Assembly (NCBI GenBank): GCA_047621305.1
Contig: JBLHNB010000015.1
Span: 1 to 64,000, forward strand
Length of the DNA: 64,000 nt
Reading direction: 5' to 3'
Source: Colwellia_A sp047621305
GTDB lineage: Bacteria; Pseudomonadota; Gammaproteobacteria; Enterobacterales; Alteromonadaceae
The notes under the pieces are model-generated. The model made no database searches. It saw nothing but the letters and a program-made list of their open reading frames with translations, and had not been told where the DNA came from. Both the position numbers and the translations under genes were made by a program. This document shows positions 54,145 through 63,289 of this stretch, one piece after another; the first letter of the stretch is position 1; the number at the start of each line of letters is the position of its first letter.

Positions 54145-55409
54145 TATCCTGATACCCTCTCTGGAACTGGTTTAGTTTTTTCATTTTTACTGTATACCCA
54201 CAGTGCAACAAAGAAACCAAAATAACCAAATGTCGCAATTGTACCTATCATATTGTTCAATGGATTTGAAGGTAACGTACCTAAAACACCTAAAGCAATA
54301 AAACAAATAGCAAATTGAATTAAGTTAACAGTATGAGCAGTACAACGGAATTTAATTGACTTAACAGTACCACGGTCAAACCATGGTAATAAGAACAACA
54401 CTATGATTGCCGAGAACATGCCAATCGCCCCTAATAATTTATCAGGAATAACACGTAGCACAGTATAGAATGGACCAAAGTACCAAACAGGTGCAATATG
54501 CTCTGGCGTTTTTAAACCATTAGCAGGTTCAAAATTCGGCGCTTCCATAAAGTAACCGCCACCTTCTGGTGCAAAAAACATCACCCAGCAAAAAACGATT
54601 AAGAAAATCACTACAGCCACTAAATCTTTTACTGTGTAGTAAGGATGAAATGGTATCGCATCAACGATGTCATATTTTTTAGTATATTGTTCGTGAAACT
54701 GAAATTTACTTTGTTCTTCAAGAGGAACACTACCTTTAGGCTTTTTAATATCAGTACCTTCAGGATTGTTTGAACCCACTTCATGTAAAGCCAAGATATG
54801 TAAGAACACAAGAATAACTAAAACTAAAGGTAACGCTGCAACATGTAATGCAAAGAAGCGATTTAGCGTTGCTCCAGAGATGACATAATCACCACGTATC
54901 CATAATGTTAAATCATCACCTATTACCGGAATCGCTCCAAATAACGAAATAATAACTTGTGCTCCCCAGTAAGACATATTACCCCAAGGTAATAAGTAAC
55001 CCATGAAAGCTTCAGCCATTAACACTAAGAAGATGAACATACCAAACAACCACAATAACTCACGAGGTTTTTGATAAGACCCATACATCATGCCACGAAA
55101 CATATGCATATAAACAACAACAAAAAAGGCGGATGCCCCTGTGGAGTGCATATAGCGTAATAACCAACCGTAATCGACATCACGCATGATGTATTCGATT
55201 GACGCAAAAGCACCTTCACTTGACGGTTCATAGTTCATCGTTAACCAGACACCGGTTAACAATTGATTGACTAGAACAACACTTGCTAAAATTCCAAAGA
55301 CATACCAAAAATTAAAGTTTTTTGGTGCTGGATATTGAGCAGCATGCTTGTTCATCGCATCCATTAACGGTAAGCGTTTTTCGATCCAAGCCATTAAATT
55401 TGCAAACAT
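54144..55409 (-). CDS. petB: Cytochrome b of the bc1 complex
   Basis: A 421 aa membrane protein with eight helices carrying hemes bL and bH. Heme histidines are visible in LRYMHSTGASAFFVVVYMHMFRG and in RFFALHVAALPLVLVILVFLHILALHE. The quinol-site PEWY-type motif appears as PVWYFGPFYTVLR. Unlike the plant-style split form, it is one polypeptide. Middle gene of petABC with single-base overlaps on both sides. Confidence 0.97.
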   Translation of the reverse strand: MFANLMAWIEKRLPLMDAMNKHAAQYPAPKNFNFWYVFGILASVVLVNQLLTGVWLTMNYEPSSEGAFASIEYIMRDVDYGWLLRYMHSTGASAFFVVVYMHMFRGMMYGSYQKPRELLWLFGMFIFLVLMAEAFMGYLLPWGNMSYWGAQVIISLFGAIPVIGDDLTLWIRGDYVISGATLNRFFALHVAALPLVLVILVFLHILALHEVGSNNPEGTDIKKPKGSVPLEEQSKFQFHEQYTKKYDIVDAIPFHPYYTVKDLVAVVIFLIVFCWVMFFAPEGGGYFMEAPNFEPANGLKTPEHIAPVWYFGPFYTVLRVIPDKLLGAIGMFSAIIVLFLLPWFDRGTVKSIKFRCTAHTVNLIQFAICFIALGVLGTLPSNPLNNMIGTIATFGYFGFFVALWVYSKNEKTKPVPERVSG

Positions 55410-55999
55410 TATGCGTCTCCTTGGCCGACACCAATAAGTAAGGTGCCTTCTGATGGGAATGAATGCTCTGGTACCACTAAATTAGTCGGTGCTGGAACGC
55501 TTTGAAATACACGGCCTGCCATATCAAATTTAGAACCATGACAAGGACAGAAGAAGCCGTCTGAGACACCTTCAACTTTTTCAGCAAAATCGCCTTTATG
55601 ATAAGTAGGAGCACAACCTAAATGGGTACATACACCTAAAGCAACCATAAATTCTGGTTTAATTGAACGATAAGCATTAGTTGCATAGGTGGGTTGTTGT
55701 GGTTCTACTGATTCAGGGTCTTTTAATTGACCTTCATGAGTAGTTAACGCAGCAACTATTTCTTTAGTTCTCCGCACTACATAAACAGGTTTTCCACGCC
55801 ATTCAGCTCTGATCAGCTGACCGGGTTCTATTTTACTAACATTGACTTCTACCGGAGCACCTGCAGCTTTCGCTCTAGCACTTGGGTTCCAAGAACCAAT
55901 GAAAGGCACAGCCAAACCGACAACACCAACACCACCAACTACTGAAGTAGCTGCAGTTAAAAAGCGTCGACGGCCGTTGTTAATGGGCACATTGCTCAT
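55409..55999 (-). CDS. petA: Rieske iron-sulfur subunit of the bc1 complex
   Basis: A 196 aa protein with a twin-arginine anchor (RRRFLTAATSVVGGVGVVGLAVPF) and a Rieske domain. The cluster ligands are CTHLGCAP (about 123-130) and CPCHGSKFD (about 150-158). First gene of petABC. GGAG precedes the ATG. The three-gene operon supplies proton-pumping electron transfer from quinol to cytochrome c, which also feeds NosZ through c-type cytochromes. Confidence 0.97.
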   Translation of the reverse strand: MSNVPINNGRRRFLTAATSVVGGVGVVGLAVPFIGSWNPSARAKAAGAPVEVNVSKIEPGQLIRAEWRGKPVYVVRRTKEIVAALTTHEGQLKDPESVEPQQPTYATNAYRSIKPEFMVALGVCTHLGCAPTYHKGDFAEKVEGVSDGFFCPCHGSKFDMAGRVFQSVPAPTNLVVPEHSFPSEGTLLIGVGQGDA

Positions 56000-56220
56000 T
56001 CAAAATCTCCAATTAATATTTAATTAAATCTACTTGATTTTTGTTGTTTTAAAATAAAAAATAGCTATCGTTGCGATTTAATTAAACTAGCGATAAAAAA
56101 ATTTTTCTGATCATAAAGAAATGCCCTATTTTTTACAAGGAAAATAAGAGAAAATCAGTTATATATGGATATATTAACCATTTACCGGCTGTTGATACGA
56201 ATACCTCTCAATCAACAATG

Positions 56221-56252
56221 ACAACCTCTAAACGAACGTCATTAGAGGTTGT
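56221..56252 (-). terminator. Hairpin after the DUF3718-like gene
   Basis: ACAACCTCTA / TAGAGGTTGT with a 12-base loop, 25 bases past the stop. No strong T run follows on the minus strand. Confidence 0.5.
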
Positions 56253-56276
56253 ATGATCGAGATGATTTTTAATACA

Positions 56277-56732
56277 TTAAATTCTAAATGATTTATTGCC
56301 AAACTTTTTAGCAAACGTACTTAAAGGTTTGTTATTGCAAGAAATGCTGCGATAAAACTCTTTAGATTTAGATAATTTTGCTTTTAACGCTTTATAACTT
56401 TTATTTGAAGTCGCCGCAGCGATACAAACATCAGCTTCCATATTACCCATTGAATTATCAAATGAAAAAACCTTTACAGCCTCTTCACTTGAACTTTCAT
56501 GGTGTTTCTTGGCAAATTTTTCAATAGATAAACCATTACAATTTAAGCCACTTACCGAAGCCTCACTGTATTTATATTCTTTCATTTTAGCTTCTAAAGC
56601 AGCATCAGACGTGGCCGCTGCAATACAAATAGCGGTATGAGCAGAGTCATCCGCATTATAAAATGTGACATCTTTAGCTGATACGCTACTAGCCAGTGTC
56701 AGCATAGCAATACATATGATTATTTTTTTCAT
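56277..56732 (-). CDS. Exported DUF3718-like protein with two repeats
   Basis: A 151 aa protein with a signal peptide (MKKIIICIAMLTLASSVSAK). Two internal repeats share ICIAAATSDAALEAKMKE / VCIAAATSNKSYKALKAK, a central C (GLNCNGLS / SISCNNKPLS) and FAKK(H/F). The cysteine pair of each repeat suggests a disulfide. This layout fits DUF3718, a small periplasmic domain of unknown function common in Alteromonadales. It stands alone. Confidence 0.72.
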   Translation of the reverse strand: MKKIIICIAMLTLASSVSAKDVTFYNADDSAHTAICIAAATSDAALEAKMKEYKYSEASVSGLNCNGLSIEKFAKKHHESSSEEAVKVFSFDNSMGNMEADVCIAAATSNKSYKALKAKLSKSKEFYRSISCNNKPLSTFAKKFGNKSFRI

Positions 56733-56984
56733 TTTAAATCTCTATTTTTTAGTTGGTTCTTTAAAAGTAGACTAAATATATTAGATGTAAAGAAGTGTTA
56801 GTTTGATGAAAAACAAGAAAAAGTAAAGAATAGCTCTTAATATAAAACCAATACTCCTCTTGACCTAAAGAAAAGCTATTTGATAGAGAACTACAGGCGC
56901 GTGAAATACTGATTAATTGCCGCCACCCAGTTTGACATTATAGCCAAGAGTATAAATATTAACGAACGTCGTATATTTCAGATA

Positions 56985-57010
56985 TAAAAAAACCGGCAAA
57001 TGCCGGCTTT
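56985..57010 (-). terminator. Terminator of rplM-rpsI
   Basis: CCGGCA / TGCCGG stem extended by A-T pairs, with a run of seven T on the minus strand, about 20 bases after the rpsI stop. Confidence 0.9.
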
Positions 57011-57030
57011 TGAATTGTATAACGTAAATA

Positions 57031-57423
57031 TTAACGTTTTGAAAATTGTGGCTTTTTACGAGCCTTGTGTAAACCAACTTTCTTACGTTCAACTTTACGA
57101 GCATCACGAGTAACAAATCCAGCTGGACGTAGAGCACTACGTAAGCTTTCATCGAAAACCATTAATGCACGAGTAATACCGTGACGAATTGCGCCAGCTT
57201 GACCAGAAATACCACCACCAGCTACTGTGATGTTAAAGTCAAACTTCTCTACCATTCCAACTAACTCTAACGGTTGACGAACAACCATACGAGCAGTTTC
57301 GCGACCGAAGTACACTGAAATGTCACGTTTGTTAATAGTAATTGCACCGTTACCAGCTTTCATGAACACACGAGCAGTTGAGCTCTTGCGACGACCAGTA
57401 CCGTAATATTGATTATCAGCCAT
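57031..57423 (-). CDS. rpsI: 30S ribosomal protein S9
   Basis: A 130 aa ribosomal protein, universally conserved. It has YYGTGRRKSSTARVFMKAG at the start and the conserved C-terminal DARKVERKKVGLHKARKKPQFSKR tail that reaches the P-site tRNA. It follows rplM by three bases, the standard operon. Confidence 0.99.
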   Translation of the reverse strand: MADNQYYGTGRRKSSTARVFMKAGNGAITINKRDISVYFGRETARMVVRQPLELVGMVEKFDFNITVAGGGISGQAGAIRHGITRALMVFDESLRSALRPAGFVTRDARKVERKKVGLHKARKKPQFSKR

Positions 57424-57426
57424 TGC

Positions 57427-57855
57427 TTAAAGCTCCAAAAGTTGTGGTTGTTGTGCAGTATGTTTATGTTCAGTGCCCGCATAAACTTTTAGTTTACGGA
57501 ACATTTCACGACCCAAAGGACCTTTAGGTAACATACCTTTAACTGCGAATTCAAGTACACGTTCAGGTGCTTTTTCAATTAACTTTTCGAAGCTAATTTG
57601 CTTAAGACCACCTGGGAATTCTGTATGCGAGTAGTAAATTTTACCCTTCGCTTTATTACCAGTCACTTTTACTTTCTCAGCATTAATAACAACGATGTAA
57701 TCGCCAGTATCTACGTGAGGAGTATATTCTGCTTTATGCTTGCCGCGTAAACGGGTTGCAATTTCAGTAGCGATACGACCTAAAGTTTTATCTTCGGCGT
57801 CCACTAAGAACCATTCGCGTTGTACGCTTTCTGGTTTTGCTACAAAAGTTTTCAT
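57427..57855 (-). CDS. rplM: 50S ribosomal protein L13
   Basis: A 142 aa ribosomal protein. It has REWFLVDAEDKTLGRIATEIA, HTEFPGGLKQISFEKL and VKGMLPKGPLGREMFRKLKVYAG. First gene of rplM-rpsI. In E. coli L13 is reported to repress its own operon through the mRNA leader; the leader here is about 110 bases or more. Confidence 0.99.
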   Translation of the reverse strand: MKTFVAKPESVQREWFLVDAEDKTLGRIATEIATRLRGKHKAEYTPHVDTGDYIVVINAEKVKVTGNKAKGKIYYSHTEFPGGLKQISFEKLIEKAPERVLEFAVKGMLPKGPLGREMFRKLKVYAGTEHKHTAQQPQLLEL

Positions 57856-58214
57856 TTAAAAAACCCAATATTAAAATGTTACGAAAAATAGCCATATGAC
57901 TATTCGTTTAAAGACCACGCTGTTACCCCTTCGAGTATCGAGTCCATCGTCTAGTATCTTGGGGATATTAGACATTTGTAACGTCAGGGAGCGCGCATTA
58001 TACAGAAGTTACCAATAAAGATCACGCCTAATTTTCATTCAATATAAAATTAAATGTCATTTATACCTATTCATTTATAAGCCATAGAAAATAGTGATGT
58101 ACTTATTATGGAAGCTAAAACCACAGTTACTGGTTACTCTATGCGCTACGCCATGAAGTAAATAGTCTGTTTTCAATGTATACCTGCTCTACTGATATTT
58201 TGAGATACTTTACA
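57856..58214 (-). promoter_or_regulatory. rplM leader and promoter region
   Basis: About 360 bp between nrdJb and rplM. Just upstream of rplM the minus strand reads ATAGTCATATGGCTATTTTTCG, a small stem, preceded by a GC-richer stretch and TATAATGCGCGC-like sequence (near 57990-58000), which looks like a ribosomal promoter with GC-rich discriminator. An L13-binding leader is possible but not proven. The part nearest nrdJb shows nothing. Confidence 0.45.
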
Positions 58215-58883
58215 TCAACCGCATTTTGAATCACCACAATTTAAGCAGGTCGCACAACCATCCAGTAAAATCACTGACTTTTGATAACACTTTAGGCACT
58301 TAGTCGCGGTTACTGGAAACCCACTAAGTTCACTATATTGCTCTGCTGGTGCCTTTTGGCGTTTCTGTTCAATATAAGATTGTTGATGAGTATCAATTTC
58401 ACTTAGCGGTAGCATATCTAATGTTTTTAAATGTGTTTCTATTACGTGGCCAATATCAGCGACAACAGATGGCATAAATATGCCCGTGCCCCTTTGGTAA
58501 TATCCACCTTTGGGATCAAATACGGCTTTAAGTTCTTCAACTAAGAAGGTGCAATCTCCACCTTTTCGAAACACCGCAGAAATTACACGAGTTAATGCGA
58601 CAATCCATGAATAGAATTCCATGTTCTTTGAGTTAACAAAAACTTCAAAAGGGCGACGGATTTCATGTTCACTGTCCTGATTTAGCAAAATATCATTAAT
58701 AGTTATGTATAAAGCATGGTCGGATACCGGTGGTTTAATTTTATAAGTAGATCCGATTAACATTTCTGGGCGTTTTATACTTTCGTTTAACTTAACGCTC
58801 GTTTCTTTTTTGACTGTAGCGGGTGTTTCTTGCCCTTTACTTTTAACCTTAACACGTGTGATTTTTTGGATGATTTCTTGCAT
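58215..58883 (-). CDS. nrdJb: Small subunit of split class II ribonucleotide reductase (NrdJb)
   Basis: A 222 aa protein corresponding to the C-terminal part of NrdJ. It has a TSCPD-like domain (FEVFVNSKNMEFYSWIVALTRVISAVFRKGGD) and a C-terminal four-cysteine Zn-ribbon (CLKCYQKSVILLDGCATCLNCGDSKCG). In Pseudomonas aeruginosa NrdJ is likewise split into NrdJa and NrdJb, and both are needed for activity; the tail may carry the reducing cysteines. It starts 29 bp after nrdJa, with AAGGA upstream. Confidence 0.88.
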   Translation of the reverse strand: MQEIIQKITRVKVKSKGQETPATVKKETSVKLNESIKRPEMLIGSTYKIKPPVSDHALYITINDILLNQDSEHEIRRPFEVFVNSKNMEFYSWIVALTRVISAVFRKGGDCTFLVEELKAVFDPKGGYYQRGTGIFMPSVVADIGHVIETHLKTLDMLPLSEIDTHQQSYIEQKRQKAPAEQYSELSGFPVTATKCLKCYQKSVILLDGCATCLNCGDSKCG

Positions 58884-58912
58884 CGTTTCATTCCTTTAAT
58901 TGTACCTTTGAC

Positions 58913-61072
58913 TTACAACTTACCGTAGTAACCTTCTTTTATTGCATCATGTAAATTAGCTGCGGTGTGAATTTCACCGTCATAGTTAATCTCTTCATTA
59001 CCTTTGGCGGTAATGGTACTGCCGTCGGTTAAGGTGAATTCATAGTCAACATTGGCTAAATCTTCTTCCTTAACTAATACCCCTTGGTGTACCTCAGGGT
59101 TAAAACGAAATGTTGTGCAGCCTTTCAAGCCTTTTTCATAAGCGTATAAATAGATATTTTTAAACGCTTGATAATCAATGTCTGTCGGTACATTAATCGT
59201 TTTTGAAATAGATGAATCTATCCAATACTGAGCAGCCGCTTGGACATCAACATGCTCTTGTGGAGAAATATCATCACAAGCAGTAAAATAACCGGGAAGT
59301 TGTTCGTTGGTATTATCACTAAAAGCTTGTGCATTTTTATTCACTAATGTCCTGTAGGCAAGTAATTCAAAACTAGTTACGGCAACTGATTCTTTTGATT
59401 TCTTTCCTTGGCGAATAATATTGCGATGATATTCATGGGCAAAACTAGGTTCAATGCCATTAGATACATTGTTACCAAGGCTTAATGCTAACGTGCCCGT
59501 TGGCGCAATTGAGCTGTGATGAGTAAAGCGCGCCCCAACGTTGGCAAGCTCTTCAATAAGTTCAGGATACTCTTCACCAATACGCTGCATATAGCGGCTA
59601 TATTTTGCATGTAACAATGCACCTTTAACTTTATCACCGACTTTCATGCCATCTTTTTTCATTTCGGGGCGCTTTGCTAACATCTGCTGAGTAACAACAA
59701 AGGTTTGTGCAAGTATCGGAGCTGGTCCTTTTTCTTTTGCTAAGCTCAATGCTGCTTGCCAACCTGTAACAGCCAAGACCTTAGATACTTGCTCGGTAAA
59801 GGCGACTGCATCAGGGCTATTATAAGCGATTGTCATCATAGTTAGTGCTGAGCCTAAACCCAAATATCCCATACCATGTCGACGTTTACTTTCAATTTCT
59901 AAGCGCTGTGGCTCTAAGGGTAAACCATTAATTTCAACAACATTGTCGAGCATGCGAGTAAAAACGCTGATCACTGCTCTAAATTTATCCCAATTAAACT
60001 CAGCATGAATAGTAAAAGGCTGATCAACAAACTTAACCAAATTAATTGAGCCTAATAAACAGGCGCCATAGGGTGGTAAAATTTGTTCACCACAAGGATT
60101 ACTGGCTCTTAGTTGTTCACAAAACCAGTTATTATTCATTTCGTTAGCATGGTCAATCAGTAAAAACCCCGGTTCAGCATAATCAAAAGTATTACTCATA
60201 ATCATGTCCCATAATCTTGCAGCGGGCATGGTGCTATAAATTTTATAGGCAACTTTTCCTTCTTCATTCAAAATATAATCATGTTGCTTAATAAAGGTAT
60301 CGTCAAAATGATTTTCTTTAAAAACAATTTTGCTACGATCAGTTAAGTCGATGACATCTGCACGTAATTCTTTATGAGAAATTGGAAAAATAAGTAACCA
60401 ATCTTTATTATCTTTAACCGCTTCAATAAATTCATCGCTAATTAATAGCGATAAATTGAATTGCCTTAAACAACCATCTTCGCGTTTGGCTAAAATAAAG
60501 TCTTTCACGTCAGGGTGTGAAACATCGAAGACTCCCATTTGTGCGCCACGCCGGCCTCCTGCGGAGCTAACCGTAAAACACATTTTGTCGTAGATTTCCA
60601 TAAACGACAGCGGCCCAGAAGTTGTCGCTCCAGCACCCGCGACATAGGCTCCCCTTGGCCGTAAAGTCGAAAATTCATAACCAATACCACAACCCGCCTT
60701 TAAGGTGAGTCCTGACTCATGCACCTTAGATAAAATTCCTGTCATCGAGTCTTCAATAGTGCCTGACACGGTACAGTTAATAGTTGATGTGGCAGGTTTA
60801 AATTTAAGTGCACCTGCGTTCGAGATTATACGCCCAGCAGGATATGCCCCTGACTCCATTGCCCAATAGAATTTTTCTTGCCAGTGCTTTTGGTTATTCG
60901 GTTCAATGTCAGCCAAAGCTTGTGCTACGCGTTTAAAAGTATCTTCAACGCTATGCTCTTGGGCATTGCCATGTTTATCCTTCAAGCAATACTTTTTATC
61001 CCAAATATCGAAAGATGCCGCTTGTAAATTGATTTTGTCTAATGATGATTCTTGTACGGTGAGTTCAGCCAT
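58913..61072 (-). CDS. nrdJa: Adenosylcobalamin-dependent ribonucleotide reductase catalytic part (NrdJa)
   Basis: A 719 aa class II reductase making dNTPs from ribonucleotides using B12; active with or without oxygen. Key motifs: TSTINCTVSGTIEDSM (first redox cysteine), LKAGCGIGYEFSTLRPRGA, ASNPCGEQILPPYGACLLGSIN (radical cysteine and active-site N and E) and APTGTLALSLGNNVSNGIEPSFAHEY. No class I or III enzyme is visible in the window. Upstream are two NrdR boxes 31 bp apart and a CRP-like palindrome. Confidence 0.96.
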   Translation of the reverse strand: MAELTVQESSLDKINLQAASFDIWDKKYCLKDKHGNAQEHSVEDTFKRVAQALADIEPNNQKHWQEKFYWAMESGAYPAGRIISNAGALKFKPATSTINCTVSGTIEDSMTGILSKVHESGLTLKAGCGIGYEFSTLRPRGAYVAGAGATTSGPLSFMEIYDKMCFTVSSAGGRRGAQMGVFDVSHPDVKDFILAKREDGCLRQFNLSLLISDEFIEAVKDNKDWLLIFPISHKELRADVIDLTDRSKIVFKENHFDDTFIKQHDYILNEEGKVAYKIYSTMPAARLWDMIMSNTFDYAEPGFLLIDHANEMNNNWFCEQLRASNPCGEQILPPYGACLLGSINLVKFVDQPFTIHAEFNWDKFRAVISVFTRMLDNVVEINGLPLEPQRLEIESKRRHGMGYLGLGSALTMMTIAYNSPDAVAFTEQVSKVLAVTGWQAALSLAKEKGPAPILAQTFVVTQQMLAKRPEMKKDGMKVGDKVKGALLHAKYSRYMQRIGEEYPELIEELANVGARFTHHSSIAPTGTLALSLGNNVSNGIEPSFAHEYHRNIIRQGKKSKESVAVTSFELLAYRTLVNKNAQAFSDNTNEQLPGYFTACDDISPQEHVDVQAAAQYWIDSSISKTINVPTDIDYQAFKNIYLYAYEKGLKGCTTFRFNPEVHQGVLVKEEDLANVDYEFTLTDGSTITAKGNEEINYDGEIHTAANLHDAIKEGYYGKL

Positions 61073-61140
61073 AAATATTCCATAGCGATTATTATTATGC
61101 AGTTATCATAATATTAAACTTTTAAAGCCGCAACCAATAA

Positions 61141-61187
61141 GCACAACATATGGGTACATAAATAAGAAACAACACAATATATAGTGT
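61141..61187. promoter_or_regulatory. Pair of NrdR boxes upstream of nrdJ
   Basis: Box 2, ACACAATATATAGTGT (61172-61187), closely matches the NrdR consensus. Box 1, GCACAACATATGGGTA (61141-61156), is a weaker match. Their start points are 31 bp apart, three helical turns, as required for NrdR to bind both and repress when dATP is high. Confidence 0.8.
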
Positions 61188-61190
61188 ATT

Positions 61191-61206
61191 TGTGATTTTA
61201 ATCACA
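61191..61206. promoter_or_regulatory. CRP-type site within a 30-bp palindrome
   Basis: TGTGA-TTTTAA-TCACA is a perfect CRP consensus pair of half-sites. It is the core of a 30-bp perfect dyad (61184-61213; arm GTGTATTTGTGATT), overlapping the end of the NrdR box. About 120 bp upstream of nrdJa. Confidence 0.7.
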
Positions 61207-61418
61207 AATACACGAACTTGCCCATAGTTTATGACAGACCAGAGGCAGACCAAATAAGTACAATAAAGTTGAGTACATTTAGATAAAAAAGAAAAATAAG
61301 TAAAATTAAGGAAAGGAGAGGAAAAATCAATAGTATAAATAGAAGCCAGTGCAGAAAGTCAGTGATAAGTAGCCTGAGAGTACAAAAGTTAGGTATTCTG
61401 TACTCTTTGATTCCCTGT

Positions 61419-62534
61419 TCAGGGTAAATGTTTACTGGCTAAATAGTCATGAGATTGCATTTCTTGCAAGCGACTAAGGCAGCGTTTAAATTCAAAAACT
61501 AGGCTTCCTCCCTGATATAGTTCTTCCAATGCAACTTGAGCAGAAATGATTAATTTCACATTTCGCTCGTAAAACTCATCCACTAAGGCAATAAATCGCC
61601 TTGCCGCGTCATCACTATCGACATTCATTTGCGACACATTGGCTAATAATACTGTGTGGTAAAGTCGGCTTATTTCCATGTAATCCCCTTGGCTACGGGC
61701 CGATTCACATAATACTGAAAAGTTAAAATGCACTAAACCATCAGATTCTTCAATGGTTGTTAATGGTCGATTATTTATTTCAATTATTTTATTCTTTTGA
61801 CCCATATCCACTGAAAGCTGAGTGAAATACCTAGCTAAATTTTCATTCGCTGTATTATCTAGCGGATAATGATAAATTTCAGCTTGCTCTAACGTCCGTA
61901 AACGATAATCAATACCACTGTCGACATTTATCACATCACAATGCTGATTAATTAAGGCGATAGCGGGTAAAAATCGTGCTCTTTGCAGACCATTTCGATA
62001 TAACTCATCTGGAATGATATTTGATGTGGCGACTAAGATAACATTTAAAGCAAACAGTTCTTCAAATAAGCTGCCTAAGATCATGGCATCAGTAATATCT
62101 GAAACAAAAAATTCATCAAAACAAATAATACAACTTTCATCTGCAAATCGCTTGGCAATTATTTTTAAAGGATCTGCTTGACCACCAAGCGTTTTTAATT
62201 CTTGATGCACTCGATGCATAAAACGATGAAAATGCACGCGTGATTTATTTTTGATCGGTAAACAGTCATAAAATGTATCAACAAGATAAGTTTTCCCTCG
62301 CCCTACTCCTCCCCAAAAATAGAGGCCTTTGATATTTTTTATGGGCTTTTTTGCAAGAATACGTTGCCAACCATTAAGTACTTTTTTAAAACCTGAAACA
62401 GGTAAAGGTTTATTTTGCAGGTCTTCATAAAGACGCTGCAAATTTTTAACCGCATTTTCTTGTGCTGCGTCATATTGAAAATCATCACGGCTTAAATCTT
62501 GGCTATATTTATCAAAAGGAGAAAGGTTTATCAT
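61419..62534 (-). CDS. zapE: Cell division ATPase ZapE (AFG1/YhcM family)
   Basis: A 371 aa AAA-type ATPase that in E. coli binds FtsZ and is needed in division under stress. Walker A is GGVGRGKTYLV (about 90-100) and Walker B IICFDEFFVSDITD, followed by the SNI sensor in VATSNIIPDELY and R-rich HFHRFMHRVHQEL. Length is normal. Divergent from zapG and degQ, the conserved gammaproteobacterial arrangement. Confidence 0.94.
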   Translation of the reverse strand: MINLSPFDKYSQDLSRDDFQYDAAQENAVKNLQRLYEDLQNKPLPVSGFKKVLNGWQRILAKKPIKNIKGLYFWGGVGRGKTYLVDTFYDCLPIKNKSRVHFHRFMHRVHQELKTLGGQADPLKIIAKRFADESCIICFDEFFVSDITDAMILGSLFEELFALNVILVATSNIIPDELYRNGLQRARFLPAIALINQHCDVINVDSGIDYRLRTLEQAEIYHYPLDNTANENLARYFTQLSVDMGQKNKIIEINNRPLTTIEESDGLVHFNFSVLCESARSQGDYMEISRLYHTVLLANVSQMNVDSDDAARRFIALVDEFYERNVKLIISAQVALEELYQGGSLVFEFKRCLSRLQEMQSHDYLASKHLP

Positions 62535-62702
62535 TAAGTAATCACTATATTTATCATCTATATTCTAATTTGTGCTTGAAAAATCTATTTTAGCAAACAT
62601 ATTTAGTATATATAATCTGTTTGATACATTAGCATTAAGTATAGCAACCCAAAGAAACGTTTTTAAACAAAACTATCAAAGTAGATGTGGGATCCAAAAT
62701 CC

Positions 62703-62729
62703 CATTATTTTTCATTATTTTTCATTATT
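62703..62729. repeat. Short 10-bp tandem repeat upstream of zapG
   Basis: CATTATTTTT repeated almost three times, about 20 bp before the zapG start. AT-rich slippage-type DNA; may alter spacing of the promoter or RBS. Confidence 0.5.
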
Positions 62730-62748
62730 ACAATCAAGGTAATTACGT

Positions 62749-63213
62749 ATGACAATCTTATTAGGCTTATCAATTTTTATTATCGGTGCCATTACAGGAT
62801 TTATCGCCAACAAATTCTTTAGTGCTGCCTCACAAAACCAACAAAAACTTGCAAATAAAGTAAGTCATAGCGAAACCGCTCTAGAGCAATATAAACTTGA
62901 TGTTGCCGAGCATTTAGATAGTTCAGCAAAGCTATTAGAACAAATGAATAGCACGTGTAAAATTGCTATGGAGCAAATGACACAAAGCACCAAGTTATTG
63001 CAACAAGCAACGCCTGAAGAATCTAGCGCGATGCCTTTCTTCTCAAAAGAAACTCAAGATCAATTAGCACAGACTGTTTCACTTCGTCATAAACGCGCAG
63101 AAAAAACAGAAACGTCTCACATCACTGAACCTCCGCTTGATTATTCAGGTGAAGCAAGCGGTTTATTTGATGATTCGAAACAAGCTGTTACAAATACTAG
63201 CACGAGTAGATAG
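62749..63213 (+). CDS. zapG: Cell-envelope division protein ZapG (YhcB, DUF1043)
   Basis: A 154 aa inner-membrane protein with one N-terminal helix (LLGLSIFIIGAITGFIANKFF) and a long coiled coil rich in Q, E and L (about 30-100), ending in an unstructured tail. This is the YhcB/ZapG layout, which in E. coli links cell division, envelope growth and peptidoglycan synthesis. AAGG-type RBS precedes the ATG. Divergent from zapE and upstream of degQ, as in E. coli. Confidence 0.9.
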   Translation: MTILLGLSIFIIGAITGFIANKFFSAASQNQQKLANKVSHSETALEQYKLDVAEHLDSSAKLLEQMNSTCKIAMEQMTQSTKLLQQATPEESSAMPFFSKETQDQLAQTVSLRHKRAEKTETSHITEPPLDYSGEASGLFDDSKQAVTNTSTSR

Positions 63214-63289
63214 GAACTTAACTGTAATCGTTCAGTCTGAATTTGAGTAGTTTTTTGAGTCCATTTATTAATAGAGAGTTGTCTTAAAT

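Larger units (their letters stand above)
61073..61418 (-). other. nrdJ promoter region
   Basis: About 345 bp between zapE and nrdJa, both on the minus strand. It contains the NrdR boxes (61141-61187) and CRP-like site (61191-61206). The part nearest zapE is AT-rich and shows no gene. Confidence 0.6.

Noticed and set aside
56913..57152. 79-residue frame overlapping rpsI
   Set aside because: A shadow of rpsI and its terminator in another frame.
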